Part shown: positions 29,156 through 37,758 of the stretch, piece by piece
How positions within the stretch are numbered: the first letter of the stretch is position 1
Layout: the number at the start of each line of letters is the position of its first letter
Source: a virus
DNA length: 61,012 bases
IMG/VR virus record: IMGVR_UViG_3300031841_002149
Location: 1 to 61,012 of that record
Direction: 5' to 3' (one strand)
The notes under the pieces: model-generated
Database searches by the model: none
Told to the model about the DNA's origin: nothing
The model's input: only the letters and a program-made list of their open reading frames with translations
Translations under genes and position numbers: made by a program

Positions 29156-29190
29156 GTTGTCACCTCGTCCAACCACGGCTATAAACTATA
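29156..29190 (-). promoter_or_regulatory. Promoter of replication gene, GTTTATAGCCG class
   Basis: Read on the minus strand, TATAGTTTATAGCCGTGGTTGG then GAGGTGA precede the ATG at 29155. The same TTTATAGCCGT-G-GT string recurs before the 36.4-kb gene and a variant before the 33.4-kb gene, so it looks like a shared promoter class of the replication block. Confidence 0.45.
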
Positions 29191-31399
29191 CCCACGTAAG
29201 GTTCCCAAGACCCCTATGCGCATTGATAAGGGGTTGGGTAGGCCACCCCGCAAGATTGAAGTATGGCTCGACTTTCTTGAGGATGAAGCGGTCAGCCAAC
29301 TTGCTGTAGCCGATGGTTGCAATGCCATCTATCTCCGATGGATCATCGAAGGCTAGGTAGTTCCCCTTCTCATCTATGGTGACGAGGAAGAAGTCACCTG
29401 CTCGGTAGCCCTTGCCTAAGAACTCGTTGGCCCATCCAGCACCAGCAGAAGGGCCTGACAGCACCTTGTATTGTGATAGGTCCTTGACTAACTTCCCCTT
29501 CATGCACAGGAGAGCGGGGTCTACGTTCCCACCTACGACGTTTGTGATGAGGTCTGACAGTTCCGTTGTCACCTTGTCGCTTGGGTCGCCGTTTAGTATT
29601 CCCGTTATGGTATTAGTCATAGCCTCCTTCATGACAGGCGGCATACGAGATTGCTTCAACTCGATGCCCTTGACATAGAGGGTAGGATCGTGGTAGGAGC
29701 CGTCAGTCCACGCTGTCATGCCCGTGTACCTGTTCTTGGCGACGAGGATGATACGGGAACACCACTTCTCAAACTCAACCTCTATGGGGGCCATACGTGC
29801 GTTTATCCTGTCTATGACCTCCAACCCCCTCTCAGGCGTGGGTATGACGCAGAATACGCTGTCTGTGTGGCCGTAGAGAACCTTGAAGCCCTCGGCCTCG
29901 GCCTCGTCCATCAACTCATGCAGGGTGCTTCTTGACGTGTAGGTGATCGCCGCAGCGATCTCAGGGTGATACATACCATACTTAGCGTCACCAGCAACCC
30001 CGTACATGGAGGCTACGAGCGTCTTGGCAGCGAACTGCATTGTGTCCCACTTCTTGATATTCTCAGGGTCAGACTTCATGAGGGCCTTGAACTCGTTCCG
30101 CATCTTGGTCATGTAGTCCATCTGTCGGATGAGAACGCCCTTTGTATCGGTCCTGAACTTTGTACCGTTGCCACAATCCTCCCCGTCAGGCGAGAGTGTG
30201 TCCCAAGATATGTTGTACTTATTGGCGTTGCTGTGATACATTGCTTTTATGTCAAGAATACCTACGTTGTCGTAGACACCGGGTTCCACGTCTAAGACAT
30301 CTGCGCCCTCGTAGTTTATCTTGTCGAACTGCGGGCGTGTGGGAATCCTGCGGTCAAAGCCGGGGTCAGTGAGAACGAGGTTGCTGAACATCTTGGTGAT
30401 GAACGGCGTGGATCGTATGTCGCACTGAACGAGGTGCTGCAAGGCTATGAAGTAGTCAAGAGCGTTGACAGCCTCATCAAGACGAGGCAGCAGCCTCACG
30501 TCCTGTCGGCAGTAGTGTATGTATAGGGCCTTGTCCGTGTCCCATGTGTCGTGGCCGTCGGGCAACTCTACCTTGGTTTCCCCTACTATTTCCTCGCCTA
30601 CGTCGCCCAACTTGTAGGAGGGAAGTTTACCGTTCTTCAACTCCCACAACTTAGAGACAGCGAGCATCAGGTCGATGCAGTTGCGGCCTACGATGGGCTG
30701 GTCCCAATCACCGAAGTCATACCTTGCCTGTCGCAAGGGAGACATGGATGAGGCGGGAATGCCACAGACCCTACACCTGTCGAAGAACTGCTTGATGTCT
30801 GCGCCCGTGACATACCAACCTGCGATGATGTCAGGGTCTTGCTTGTTCATGTGCTTGATGAAGTGAGTCAGTAGACTCTTTTCATCCCCGAAGCCTATGG
30901 CCGGTGTGTTATATGAATATTCACCGTATTTATTATAAGGCTTAGAGTTGCCATCACCGAGGTCAGGCTCAAGGAACCAAACAAACTCTCGCTCGGAGAA
31001 GTTGTCGTAGACTACTATTACCCTTATCTTTCCAGTGACAGGCGACCACTCAGCATCGAGATACCAAGTCCTGTGCCTGTAGTTGGGAATCTTCTCGTTC
31101 CCATCGTTGATGTAGTCAGCCAATACACGGTTGACGTAGGGAATGTTCGCCTCCCACGTCTGTCCTGCGTAGCCTATGTCTGATACGTCCTTGGTAGTAG
31201 CACAGACGATCTTGGTCAGGGACTCGCCATACAAGCCTGTATAACCCGACTCTTGGCGAACACAATCTATGAATTCCGCATCCTCGTCACGAACAAAGCA
31301 GTAGGGCCAATAACCCGTAATGCTTTTCTGATAGCGTTCACCTTCCGGCGTGCGGCCACGAACAATGATGTCACGACCTCGCCCCCTCTCAACGATCAT
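29186..31399 (-). CDS. polB: Family B DNA polymerase
   Basis: A 737-residue replicative polymerase with proofreading. Exonuclease motifs: DAE at 114-116 (YLDAEW), an Exo II region (PDIIAGWYVTGADIKQF) and YCRQD for Exo III. Polymerase motif A is DIKAMYHS (about 385), motif B KTLVASMYG (about 460) and motif C YGHTDS (about 508). Two catalytic positions differ from the usual family B pattern: motif C has H instead of the first D of YGDTDS, and motif B has A where N is usual. The second D of motif C is kept. The start at 31399 follows the upstream stop by one base (TGAGATG). It acts with the adjacent clamp, clamp loader and primase. Confidence 0.9.
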   Translation of the reverse strand: MIVERGRGRDIIVRGRTPEGERYQKSITGYWPYCFVRDEDAEFIDCVRQESGYTGLYGESLTKIVCATTKDVSDIGYAGQTWEANIPYVNRVLADYINDGNEKIPNYRHRTWYLDAEWSPVTGKIRVIVVYDNFSEREFVWFLEPDLGDGNSKPYNKYGEYSYNTPAIGFGDEKSLLTHFIKHMNKQDPDIIAGWYVTGADIKQFFDRCRVCGIPASSMSPLRQARYDFGDWDQPIVGRNCIDLMLAVSKLWELKNGKLPSYKLGDVGEEIVGETKVELPDGHDTWDTDKALYIHYCRQDVRLLPRLDEAVNALDYFIALQHLVQCDIRSTPFITKMFSNLVLTDPGFDRRIPTRPQFDKINYEGADVLDVEPGVYDNVGILDIKAMYHSNANKYNISWDTLSPDGEDCGNGTKFRTDTKGVLIRQMDYMTKMRNEFKALMKSDPENIKKWDTMQFAAKTLVASMYGVAGDAKYGMYHPEIAAAITYTSRSTLHELMDEAEAEGFKVLYGHTDSVFCVIPTPERGLEVIDRINARMAPIEVEFEKWCSRIILVAKNRYTGMTAWTDGSYHDPTLYVKGIELKQSRMPPVMKEAMTNTITGILNGDPSDKVTTELSDLITNVVGGNVDPALLCMKGKLVKDLSQYKVLSGPSAGAGWANEFLGKGYRAGDFFLVTIDEKGNYLAFDDPSEIDGIATIGYSKLADRFILKKVEPYFNLAGWPTQPLINAHRGLGNLTWV

Positions 31400-31400
31400 C

Positions 31401-31661
31401 TCACTCGCCTTTCTTTCTTCCACCGCGAGAGCGTGTTTCAATGTTGTGCTTGTTGAGCCACTTGTTTATGGTCATAGGAGAAGTGCCACACTCTAGGGCT
31501 ATATCTGCCATAACCCTGTCGTTTGTGACATACTGCTCGTAGAGCCAATCGTACTCCTGATAGACCTTACCTACGTTTTTCCTGATGTGGACGGTAGCAA
31601 CCGTGTCATCAAAAACAATCTCATGCGTGCCTAGTTCTAGTTCTTTTAAGTTTACCTGCAT
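31401..31661 (-). CDS. Helix-turn-helix DNA-binding protein
   Basis: An 86-residue protein. The C-terminal part (MADIALECGTSPMTINKWLNKHNIETRSRGG) is a clear helix-turn-helix of the kind found at the end of homing-type HNH endonucleases; here no HNH part is present. The N-terminal part is a beta strand region (ELGTHEIVFDD). It sits between the polymerase and clamp genes and its ATG is 4 nt after the clamp stop. It could regulate the replication genes or be the remnant DNA-binding half of a homing endonuclease. Confidence 0.6.
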   Translation of the reverse strand: MQVNLKELELGTHEIVFDDTVATVHIRKNVGKVYQEYDWLYEQYVTNDRVMADIALECGTSPMTINKWLNKHNIETRSRGGRKKGE

Positions 31662-31665
31662 AGTA

Positions 31666-32469
31666 TCATGCCCCCAAGTTTGACGCTTGGAATATGAAGT
31701 CACCGTCGCCAAGGTCGATGAACATCTTGATGCCCTGACCCATCGCGGTGAAGTCGAAGAAAGACATATTCACCTTGTTGTTGAGGTTCTTGAACACATA
31801 GTCAAGGCCGCCGTTGAAGGTGGCTTGGAACTCAACGCTCGGTGTCTGTGTTATCTGCGTAGTAGTTTTACCTTTGATTTCCGTGCCGACGTTGATGAAC
31901 AACCCGTCACTGTTTGACATGACCCGGAACTCGTTGTGCTTCTGCCCGTTCATCTCGTCGCACCTGAAAGCCTCAAACAAGTCTGTGCTGTCAAGTTCTC
32001 CGAAGACAACGGAGGGTTTGTACTCAGTCCCGTCCTTGCCTACATAGGCGTTGAGGGATAGTTTGTCTGCTATGGCGTTGGACTTGGTAGACCATGCGGC
32101 CATAGTGTCAGGTGTGTGTGGGAAGGCAAGTGCCTCCGAGGAAGCAGCCAGCGTGGTCTGTTTCCTACCTGATTTGATCGTCACCTTGTCTTCTTTTGGC
32201 GTAATGGTAAGTGGGCTGCTGTGGTACTTCAGCGCACCGAGCCAAGTGTTGATGTCGGTGACGGGAACAGTGCCTTCTCCCGTGCATGGTATGGAGAGGC
32301 GGTTGAGGGACGACACACCATCCTTGACAAGTGCCGTTCCCGTCAACCTACCGCTTTCCACCTTTAGTAGCACAGAATGGACCTGTGCAAAACTTTTACC
32401 CTCAATGTTCTGCTTTCGCTGCATTAGCGCAAGCAACCACTGTAGGGAGTTCGTATCAAGAGTAATCAT
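31666..32469 (-). CDS. PCNA-like sliding clamp
   Basis: A 267-residue clamp. The repeated two-domain pattern of clamps is visible: an N-terminal strand-helix unit (LDTNSLQWLLALMQRKQ), a domain linker near 125, and C-terminal strands (QITQTPSVEFQATFNGGLDYVFKN; INVGTEIKG; GQGIKMFIDLGDGDFIFQASN). Length fits archaeal PCNA (about 245-260). Placement between the polymerase and RecA-like genes supports the call. The start could also be the GTG at 32478, which overlaps the upstream stop. Confidence 0.75.
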   Translation of the reverse strand: MITLDTNSLQWLLALMQRKQNIEGKSFAQVHSVLLKVESGRLTGTALVKDGVSSLNRLSIPCTGEGTVPVTDINTWLGALKYHSSPLTITPKEDKVTIKSGRKQTTLAASSEALAFPHTPDTMAAWSTKSNAIADKLSLNAYVGKDGTEYKPSVVFGELDSTDLFEAFRCDEMNGQKHNEFRVMSNSDGLFINVGTEIKGKTTTQITQTPSVEFQATFNGGLDYVFKNLNNKVNMSFFDFTAMGQGIKMFIDLGDGDFIFQASNLGA

Positions 32470-32474
32470 CCCAA

Positions 32475-33428
32475 TCACTCAAGCATCCAAGGTAGCCCAA
32501 AGAACTCGACCTTGCCGTTCTTGACGGAAAGTATGTCGTGCGTCGATCCTACCTTCTCAATGTTCTTGCCCTTCATTTCCTCGATAGTCCCACGGACTAC
32601 CCACTCACCGTCACCAAGAGTCCTGTCACCCTCGACACCAGCCGCAGGGTCAGCCTTCTTCATGTAGCGAGATAGGAATATCTGCTGCGAGAACTTTCTC
32701 ATGGTCCCTTTCTCCCACTCCGGGCGGAAGCCTACGGTCATGAGAACCTTCTTTCCTGTGCCGTCGTCCATATATTGAGACACCGGCTTGAGGTGGAAGG
32801 TGAAGTAAACCTTAGCCACGTTCAGGCTGTGTAGACGGGTCAGGATGTTCCTGTAGAGTCTGTTGCGCTCTCTCCACTCTTTCTGATTGAAGGAGTCGCC
32901 CTCTTCTTCTATGATACCCCTTGATAGTAGCGATGCACGCATAGCGTGTTCGCACCACTTCAAGAACGTAGAGCCACCGTCAAAGATGACACCACCAACC
33001 GAGTCAGGGTCTTCTTTGACCTGCTCCGCAAGGATGTTGACATACCAAGATGTCTTGTCAAGGAGAGCCTTGTAGTCCACGTTGTTGTCCTCATCAAAGA
33101 TAGATTCGTCCGTCTCGTCGTGCAAAGGTAGCACGATGACGTTCTGCGCACCGGGATATACGTGGTCAACCGTGGCTTTAGCACTGTTGTCAACATCGAA
33201 GATGAATACCTTCTTACCGGACGTGATCTCAGGCTCAAGCAAGGACAGGGCGAGGCCCGTCTTCGCGGTGTTCTCATGACCCACAAACGCGCACCTGTGG
33301 GTGATCGTGTTCGTGGTGTTCTGTGTGAACATTCTCCTGTAGTATTCTGCATCGAACTTCGACTCAGGCTCGGTTGTAGTGGCGGTTGTCTGCTGTTTCA
33401 CATTGGTTGCTTGTGTTCCCCAACTCAT
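32475..33428 (-). CDS. RecA/RadA-like ATPase
   Basis: A 317-residue P-loop ATPase. The Walker A is GHENTAKT (50-57), with A in place of the usual G before KT; Walker B is GGVIFDGG (145-152, D150). An N-terminal linker rich in T and Q precedes the core. Such ATPases (AAA_24-like) occur widely in phages as recombination or replication accessory proteins. SD is GAGGTGATAAT before the ATG. It is transcribed with the PCNA gene. Confidence 0.7.
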   Translation of the reverse strand: MSWGTQATNVKQQTTATTTEPESKFDAEYYRRMFTQNTTNTITHRCAFVGHENTAKTGLALSLLEPEITSGKKVFIFDVDNSAKATVDHVYPGAQNVIVLPLHDETDESIFDEDNNVDYKALLDKTSWYVNILAEQVKEDPDSVGGVIFDGGSTFLKWCEHAMRASLLSRGIIEEEGDSFNQKEWRERNRLYRNILTRLHSLNVAKVYFTFHLKPVSQYMDDGTGKKVLMTVGFRPEWEKGTMRKFSQQIFLSRYMKKADPAAGVEGDRTLGDGEWVVRGTIEEMKGKNIEKVGSTHDILSVKNGKVEFFGLPWMLE

Positions 33429-33459
33429 ATTATCACCTCATTTGACTATACATATAAAC

Positions 33460-34989
33460 CTACTGTGACGGTGCGGTTATGGCTGCGTCAGTCATGAGAA
33501 TTAGTGCGGCCACGGAAACTGCGGCATCAAGGCTGTTGATGACCACGTTCACAGGGTCGATGACCCCATCCTCCCAAGCATCGCCGGTAGCCCCGGTGAC
33601 ACCGTTGAGATAGGAGCCTTCTTCGCCCTCAAGCGCGTTCAGGAACAGATCACTACCTGCGTTTTCTTTTATCGTAGTAATAGGTCCGGCTAGTGCGGTT
33701 GAGAACAGGTTGAGAATCTCAGCGTTCTCATCCCTCGGATGCTGCTCCAACTGAGAAGCGGCCCGATACAACTCGGACCCACCGCCAGCGATGACACCAT
33801 CGGACAGTGCGTGCTTGCACGCATTGACGGCATCATCGACGCGCTCCTTGCGCTCTATCTGCTCTACCTCGGTCACGCCACCTACATAGATGGTGGATAT
33901 TCCCGTGGTCAGCCGGGTGATCCTGTTCTGATACGCCTCTTTGTCCCACTCATTGTCAGTGCCATCCCTCAACTCGGTGAGAGCGAAGACGGAATCCTCA
34001 ACGTCACCACCACAGTCAACGAGAACGGTGTTCCTCTCGCCAATGAAGGACCGCTTGCAAGTGCCAAGGGTATCTAGTTTTAGCGTGAGTTTATTGAACT
34101 CCGCGTCCATCTTCGTCCCTGTGGCTGCGGCTATGTCCTCCAACCATGACTGTTGCTCATGTGGCATACCGGGAACCTGCACGATGGCGCAGGACACCTT
34201 GCCCTGTATCACGTTGACAAGTAGGTTCTGCAAGACAGTGCTGTTGAGAGAGGCACAGAAGACCACAAGTGGCCTACCTTCTTTTATGCTAATCTCAAGT
34301 GCTGGCACTAGGTCATTGAACGTGTTGATCTTCCTACCTGTGACATAGACGAGGGGGTTCTCATACTCACACATATTGCGTGGTGCGTTTGCCATAGCCC
34401 TGTGCATGAACCCAGCGTAGACCTCAAAGCCGTCAGCCGAGTCAACGTATGTCTCGCCGTTGAGCGACTTCTCTATGGTCACTGTTCCGCTCTCGCCGTT
34501 CTCCTTCATGACGTTGGCGATCAGTCGCCCCAAGTCCTCATCGTTGTTTGAGGCTATGGTCGCCACATCAACGAGGTCGAAGTCCCTGTTCACCTTACTC
34601 TCAAGGTAATCCCTTGTCTGCTCGGTGTAGGAAATCAAAGCGTCACGGATGATCTGCGGGCTGATCTCCTTCTCCATCAACGACAGCGAGCCGTTGGCAA
34701 GGGTCTTAGCGATGATCGTGGCACTCGTAGTACCGTCACCTGAGTTGCCCTGTGCCTCGGAGGAAACCTGCTTCATCAAGTCGATTCCCATTTGCACGTA
34801 GGGGTCAGGGTCAGTGACAGCGCGAGCGATGGTCACACCGTCGTTGAGAATGGCAGGGTAGCCTCCCAACGGATTCTGTAGAATCACGGTGCGAGCCTGT
34901 GGCCCAAGAGTGCCTTTCACCGCATCAGCAACGAGATTGACACCCTTGAGCAACTTGCTCCTTGCTTCCGTTCCTGTCAGCATACTCAT
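33460..34989 (-). CDS. groEL: Group I chaperonin (GroEL/Hsp60)
   Basis: A 509-residue Hsp60. Signature segments: TLGPQAR (27-33), GDGTTSA (84-90), the apical domain, RKERVDDAVNACKHALSDGVIAGGG (about 380-400) and GDAWEDGVIDPVNVVINSL (about 470). The sequence is of the bacterial GroEL type, not the thermosome (group II) type that archaea normally use. Close downstream of a GroES-like gene (TGA-AC-ATG), so the two form a classical groES-groEL unit. It presumably folds viral capsid or tail proteins. The GGM tail found at the end of most GroEL proteins is absent; the end is TDAAITAPSQ. Confidence 0.9.
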   Translation of the reverse strand: MSMLTGTEARSKLLKGVNLVADAVKGTLGPQARTVILQNPLGGYPAILNDGVTIARAVTDPDPYVQMGIDLMKQVSSEAQGNSGDGTTSATIIAKTLANGSLSLMEKEISPQIIRDALISYTEQTRDYLESKVNRDFDLVDVATIASNNDEDLGRLIANVMKENGESGTVTIEKSLNGETYVDSADGFEVYAGFMHRAMANAPRNMCEYENPLVYVTGRKINTFNDLVPALEISIKEGRPLVVFCASLNSTVLQNLLVNVIQGKVSCAIVQVPGMPHEQQSWLEDIAAATGTKMDAEFNKLTLKLDTLGTCKRSFIGERNTVLVDCGGDVEDSVFALTELRDGTDNEWDKEAYQNRITRLTTGISTIYVGGVTEVEQIERKERVDDAVNACKHALSDGVIAGGGSELYRAASQLEQHPRDENAEILNLFSTALAGPITTIKENAGSDLFLNALEGEEGSYLNGVTGATGDAWEDGVIDPVNVVINSLDAAVSVAALILMTDAAITAPSQ

Positions 34990-34991
34990 GT

Positions 34992-35270
34992 TCACGCCTC
35001 AAGTCCAAAAGAAGTGTTGTCGTTGTCGTAGAAAAGGTCTTCGACCCCTATGGCATACAAGTCCTTGTAATGCACACAGATAGTGCGAGCGTCGAGCGAC
35101 ACAGCCTTTTCCTCGTTGTAAAGGATAACATCACCCAAGTTTAGTTTTATGGGAACAGTTTCTCCCACCGACTCCACCACGAAGGCGGTCTTGAGGACAA
35201 GACCCGTCTCTAGGGTGTGTTCGGTAGCCACAAGGATAACGTGGTCGCCCAACGCCCTCAAGCATCCCAC
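34992..35270 (-). CDS. groES: GroES-like co-chaperonin
   Basis: A 92-residue protein with the GroES pattern: LGDHVILV near the N-terminus (family consensus 'L-x-DRVLV'), a mobile-loop region (TLETGLVLKTA), FVVESVGE, then GDVILYNEEKAVSL and a final DLYAIGV (family 'ilaIv'). A GTG start at 35270 is most likely; a TTG at 35252 is possible. It ends 2 nt before the GroEL ATG. It should cap the chaperonin ring. Divergence from bacterial GroES is high, so exact function is inferred from position. Confidence 0.7.
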   Translation of the reverse strand: MGCLRALGDHVILVATEHTLETGLVLKTAFVVESVGETVPIKLNLGDVILYNEEKAVSLDARTICVHYKDLYAIGVEDLFYDNDNTSFGLEA

Positions 35271-36421
35271 CCCTCGGTGAAAGACTCGGTGACGCTGGCA
35301 ACCTCGTCAAAGGCATACCATCCGTTGACGGATAGCCTGTCTTCGCCTTCCCTGCTTCTCCATGCCTGTCCGACGAGCATGAGTTTCGTGCCGACGGCGA
35401 ATGAGACATCCTCATCGCAGTAGACATCCACAGTGCCAGCCATCGAGGTTAGGTCGATGTCACCGCATACTAGGATGCAGCCACCGTTGTCCCGTGGGTC
35501 GATGTGTATGACCTCGGTGTTGACAGCGAGGCTTCGGTCCCACCATCCGTCTTGACCGTTGAACTTGTCGTAGTATGCGCCCAAGTCAGATAGGCCGTTC
35601 AGTAGGTTCTCAGCACCGATCAGATCACCGATCATGTCCATTGGTGGACCGGGGAAGATGTTCGCTAGGTTAGCGTCCGGTGAAGGGACGGAAACCTCGG
35701 CGTTCAGGTATGCTCGGTCAGGACTGCGTGCCGACTTGAGCGGTATGGTCAATGGCGTGAAGGTCGGGTACTGCCTGTCAGCAGCCTTTCCGCTTCCGCT
35801 TACAGTGATGAGTCTGAGGTCAGACTCGCCCTGCTTCCTACCGTAGAAGGCCATGACTCTCTCCCTCTCGTCCTGTGGTCGTGGTGCGCCGAACTTGAAG
35901 TTGCTGTCACCTGATGGGAAGGTTGGGTTGCTCTTGTCCCACACAACGTAGAAGTGTGTGTTGGCATCTAGGGCCATCGTGTGCTTTGGTAGAGCAGGTA
36001 CGTCTGCCTCTTCAGCACCGAAGAAGTCTTCGCGTGCGAGTCTTGTGTAAGTCCCATCGTGGTTGTCCTCAAAGAGAACGACGGAACCAGCGTTGACCAG
36101 CGTGTTCTTGACCTCATCGGATGCACCGACGAGTTGGTTCTTCATCTTGTTGTAGAGAATCTTACCCCACTCTTTAGGTCTTGGCACGGATATGAACATA
36201 CCCTCGTATGTGTCAGCACCAGCACGCCTCATGCGTGAGTTCTCGGAAGTTATGTTGCGGGCAGCGACTCTTAGAGCGAGAATGAAACAATCCTCGTCAG
36301 AGCGTCCGGCTGCTTTCCATGCAGCCCCCTGCTCGGCAAGAACTTCATCAGCCCTCGCTTGCACTACTTCAGGTGCGGCGTTCAGCGTCTTGGCGATATT
36401 ATTAAGCATTTGTTCACTCAT
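35258..36421 (-). CDS. Unknown, possible OB-fold ssDNA-binding protein
   Basis: A 387-residue protein in the replication block. The N-terminus is helical with an alanine-rich region (PEVVQARADEVLAEQGAAWKA). The middle and end are beta-rich with OB-like alternations (GGCILVCGDIDLTSMAGTVDVY; GTKLMLVGQAWRSREGEDRL). An RPA-like single-stranded DNA-binding role would fill the one obvious gap in this replisome, but no diagnostic motif is seen. The last 13 nt overlap the GroES start. SD GAGGGATAAA precedes the ATG and a GTTTATAGCCG promoter lies upstream. Confidence 0.45.
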   Translation of the reverse strand: MSEQMLNNIAKTLNAAPEVVQARADEVLAEQGAAWKAAGRSDEDCFILALRVAARNITSENSRMRRAGADTYEGMFISVPRPKEWGKILYNKMKNQLVGASDEVKNTLVNAGSVVLFEDNHDGTYTRLAREDFFGAEEADVPALPKHTMALDANTHFYVVWDKSNPTFPSGDSNFKFGAPRPQDERERVMAFYGRKQGESDLRLITVSGSGKAADRQYPTFTPLTIPLKSARSPDRAYLNAEVSVPSPDANLANIFPGPPMDMIGDLIGAENLLNGLSDLGAYYDKFNGQDGWWDRSLAVNTEVIHIDPRDNGGCILVCGDIDLTSMAGTVDVYCDEDVSFAVGTKLMLVGQAWRSREGEDRLSVNGWYAFDEVASVTESFTEGWDA

Positions 36422-36468
36422 TTTATCCCTCGCGGTTGTTTGGTGGTCAATTGACTACGGCTATAAAC
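36422..36468 (-). promoter_or_regulatory. Promoter of the OB-fold candidate
   Basis: On the minus strand the gap reads GGTTTATAGCCGTAGTCAATTG, then AAACAACCGCGAGGGATAAA before ATG. The TTTATAG box is shared with the 29.15-kb promoter, supporting a common regulation of replication genes. Confidence 0.4.
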
Positions 36469-37356
36469 CTAACCCTCTATCAGAAGAAGGACGAAGTTCG
36501 ACAGTGCAATGTCGGGATCAACCCCGTCAATGATGTCTCGCTCGGCAGTTATGGCCGCGTCAATGACTCGCATCTTGGATTTAACGGCAGCATCGCCGTT
36601 GACGGCAAATCTGAATATCTGCCTTACTACTTCCCTTGGTTTCTGTCCCTCAAGCATACCGTTGGCTGCATCGAAGTCCTTCTCCTTGAAGCATAGTTTT
36701 AGGAAAAGAGTAGTGTTGAACCCTGTCTCGTTGAGTGAGTGTAGAAATGAAACCGCATCTATCTCCCTCTCAAACGAGGCAAAGGCTTGGAGCGCGTTGA
36801 TGCAGTTGCGTAGGTCGCCGGGATGTGCGTCTGCGATCAGTCCCAACTGCGACATAGTGATGTTCACACTCTCGGAGCCACATATGACAGCGAGCCTGTC
36901 TATGATGTCCTGCTTGGGAACGGGATAGAACGGTATGTCCAAACATCGGGAACGGAGCCACGGGCTGATCTTACTTAGGTCATTGCAGGTCAAGATAAAA
37001 TAACCCTGAGAGTTCTCAATGACACCCTTCAGTGCCGACTGTGCCTCCATCGTCAGTTGGTCTGCCTCGTCAAGAAGTATGATCTGCTCGTTCATGCCCA
37101 TCCTTGTGAGCGGTAGCAGTTCTTCCTCCACGAAGGCAATGCCCCTTGTCTTCTTGCTCGACGCATTGAAGACGTGGATGGGCCAACCCCTCTCCTTTGC
37201 TACTACGTGCGCGAAGGTGGTCTTTCCCGTTCCTGCTTCCCTGCTGTGGACAATGGCGTGCTGTATGTTGTCGAATGCACGGTAGATGTCCCTCGCTGAT
37301 CCTACGAGTTCATCAGGTGTGTCGGGTCGGTACTTGGTAGCCCATGTTGCGTTCAT
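36469..37356 (-). CDS. RFC-like clamp loader ATPase
   Basis: A 295-residue AAA+ clamp loader. N-terminal KYRPDTPDELVG is the clamp loader box; Walker A is REAGTGKT (39-46), Walker B LLDEAD (94-99), sensor/SRC box LRSRC (134-138). Shorter than cellular RFC small subunits (about 320), with a reduced C-terminal collar. It would load the viral PCNA clamp. The start at 37356 is leaderless (TATATAT centred 26 nt upstream). Confidence 0.85.
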   Translation of the reverse strand: MNATWATKYRPDTPDELVGSARDIYRAFDNIQHAIVHSREAGTGKTTFAHVVAKERGWPIHVFNASSKKTRGIAFVEEELLPLTRMGMNEQIILLDEADQLTMEAQSALKGVIENSQGYFILTCNDLSKISPWLRSRCLDIPFYPVPKQDIIDRLAVICGSESVNITMSQLGLIADAHPGDLRNCINALQAFASFEREIDAVSFLHSLNETGFNTTLFLKLCFKEKDFDAANGMLEGQKPREVVRQIFRFAVNGDAAVKSKMRVIDAAITAERDIIDGVDPDIALSNFVLLLIEG

Positions 37357-37386
37357 GACCTGTGCTTGTCGAACACAGATATATAC
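37357..37386 (-). promoter_or_regulatory. Leaderless TATA promoter of the clamp loader
   Basis: ATATATA at 37379-37385 is centred about 26 nt before the ATG. There is no SD between box and ATG, consistent with a leaderless transcript. Confidence 0.55.
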
Positions 37387-37743
37387 TTATTCTAAACACT
37401 CGATCAAGAAGGCCGAGGCTCGCTCGTAGATGTTTGCTAACTCGTTGTGGCTTGGGTTGGGTCCGGTAACACCTGAACGATGATCCGCGTATATGGCGAT
37501 TACCATTCCCGTCATAATACCTCGTAGGTAGTCATGTGATAGTTTGCTATGGGCTAAGTCCGTGACAGCCTCATCGTGTTCGTCCTCATCGTCAGGGTCA
37601 GTGAGTATGTTGAGAGCCGAGCGAACAAAGTTGGCCTCGGCTATGTTGGGGCCGGAAAGTATGGTTTCATAGTCAACGGGCTTACTTAGACCCAAAAGAC
37701 TGTTGAACAAGTGAGATATGTCGCCTCCCATCATACCACTCAT
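37387..37743 (-). CDS. Unknown acidic protein
   Basis: A 118-residue acidic, helical protein (MSGMMGGDISHLFNSLLG start; acidic stretch DPDDEDEHDEAVTDL; long helix ANIYERASAFLIECLE at the end). TTGGAGT precedes the ATG. Downstream of it begins the clamp loader promoter. No family recognised. Confidence 0.5.
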   Translation of the reverse strand: MSGMMGGDISHLFNSLLGLSKPVDYETILSGPNIAEANFVRSALNILTDPDDEDEHDEAVTDLAHSKLSHDYLRGIMTGMVIAIYADHRSGVTGPNPSHNELANIYERASAFLIECLE

Positions 37744-37758
37744 ACTCCAACTGCCTTA

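Noticed and set aside
29412-30295. Several long plus-strand ORFs opposite the polymerase gene
   Set aside because: They are antisense shadows of a clearly conserved polymerase and have no SD or TATA context.
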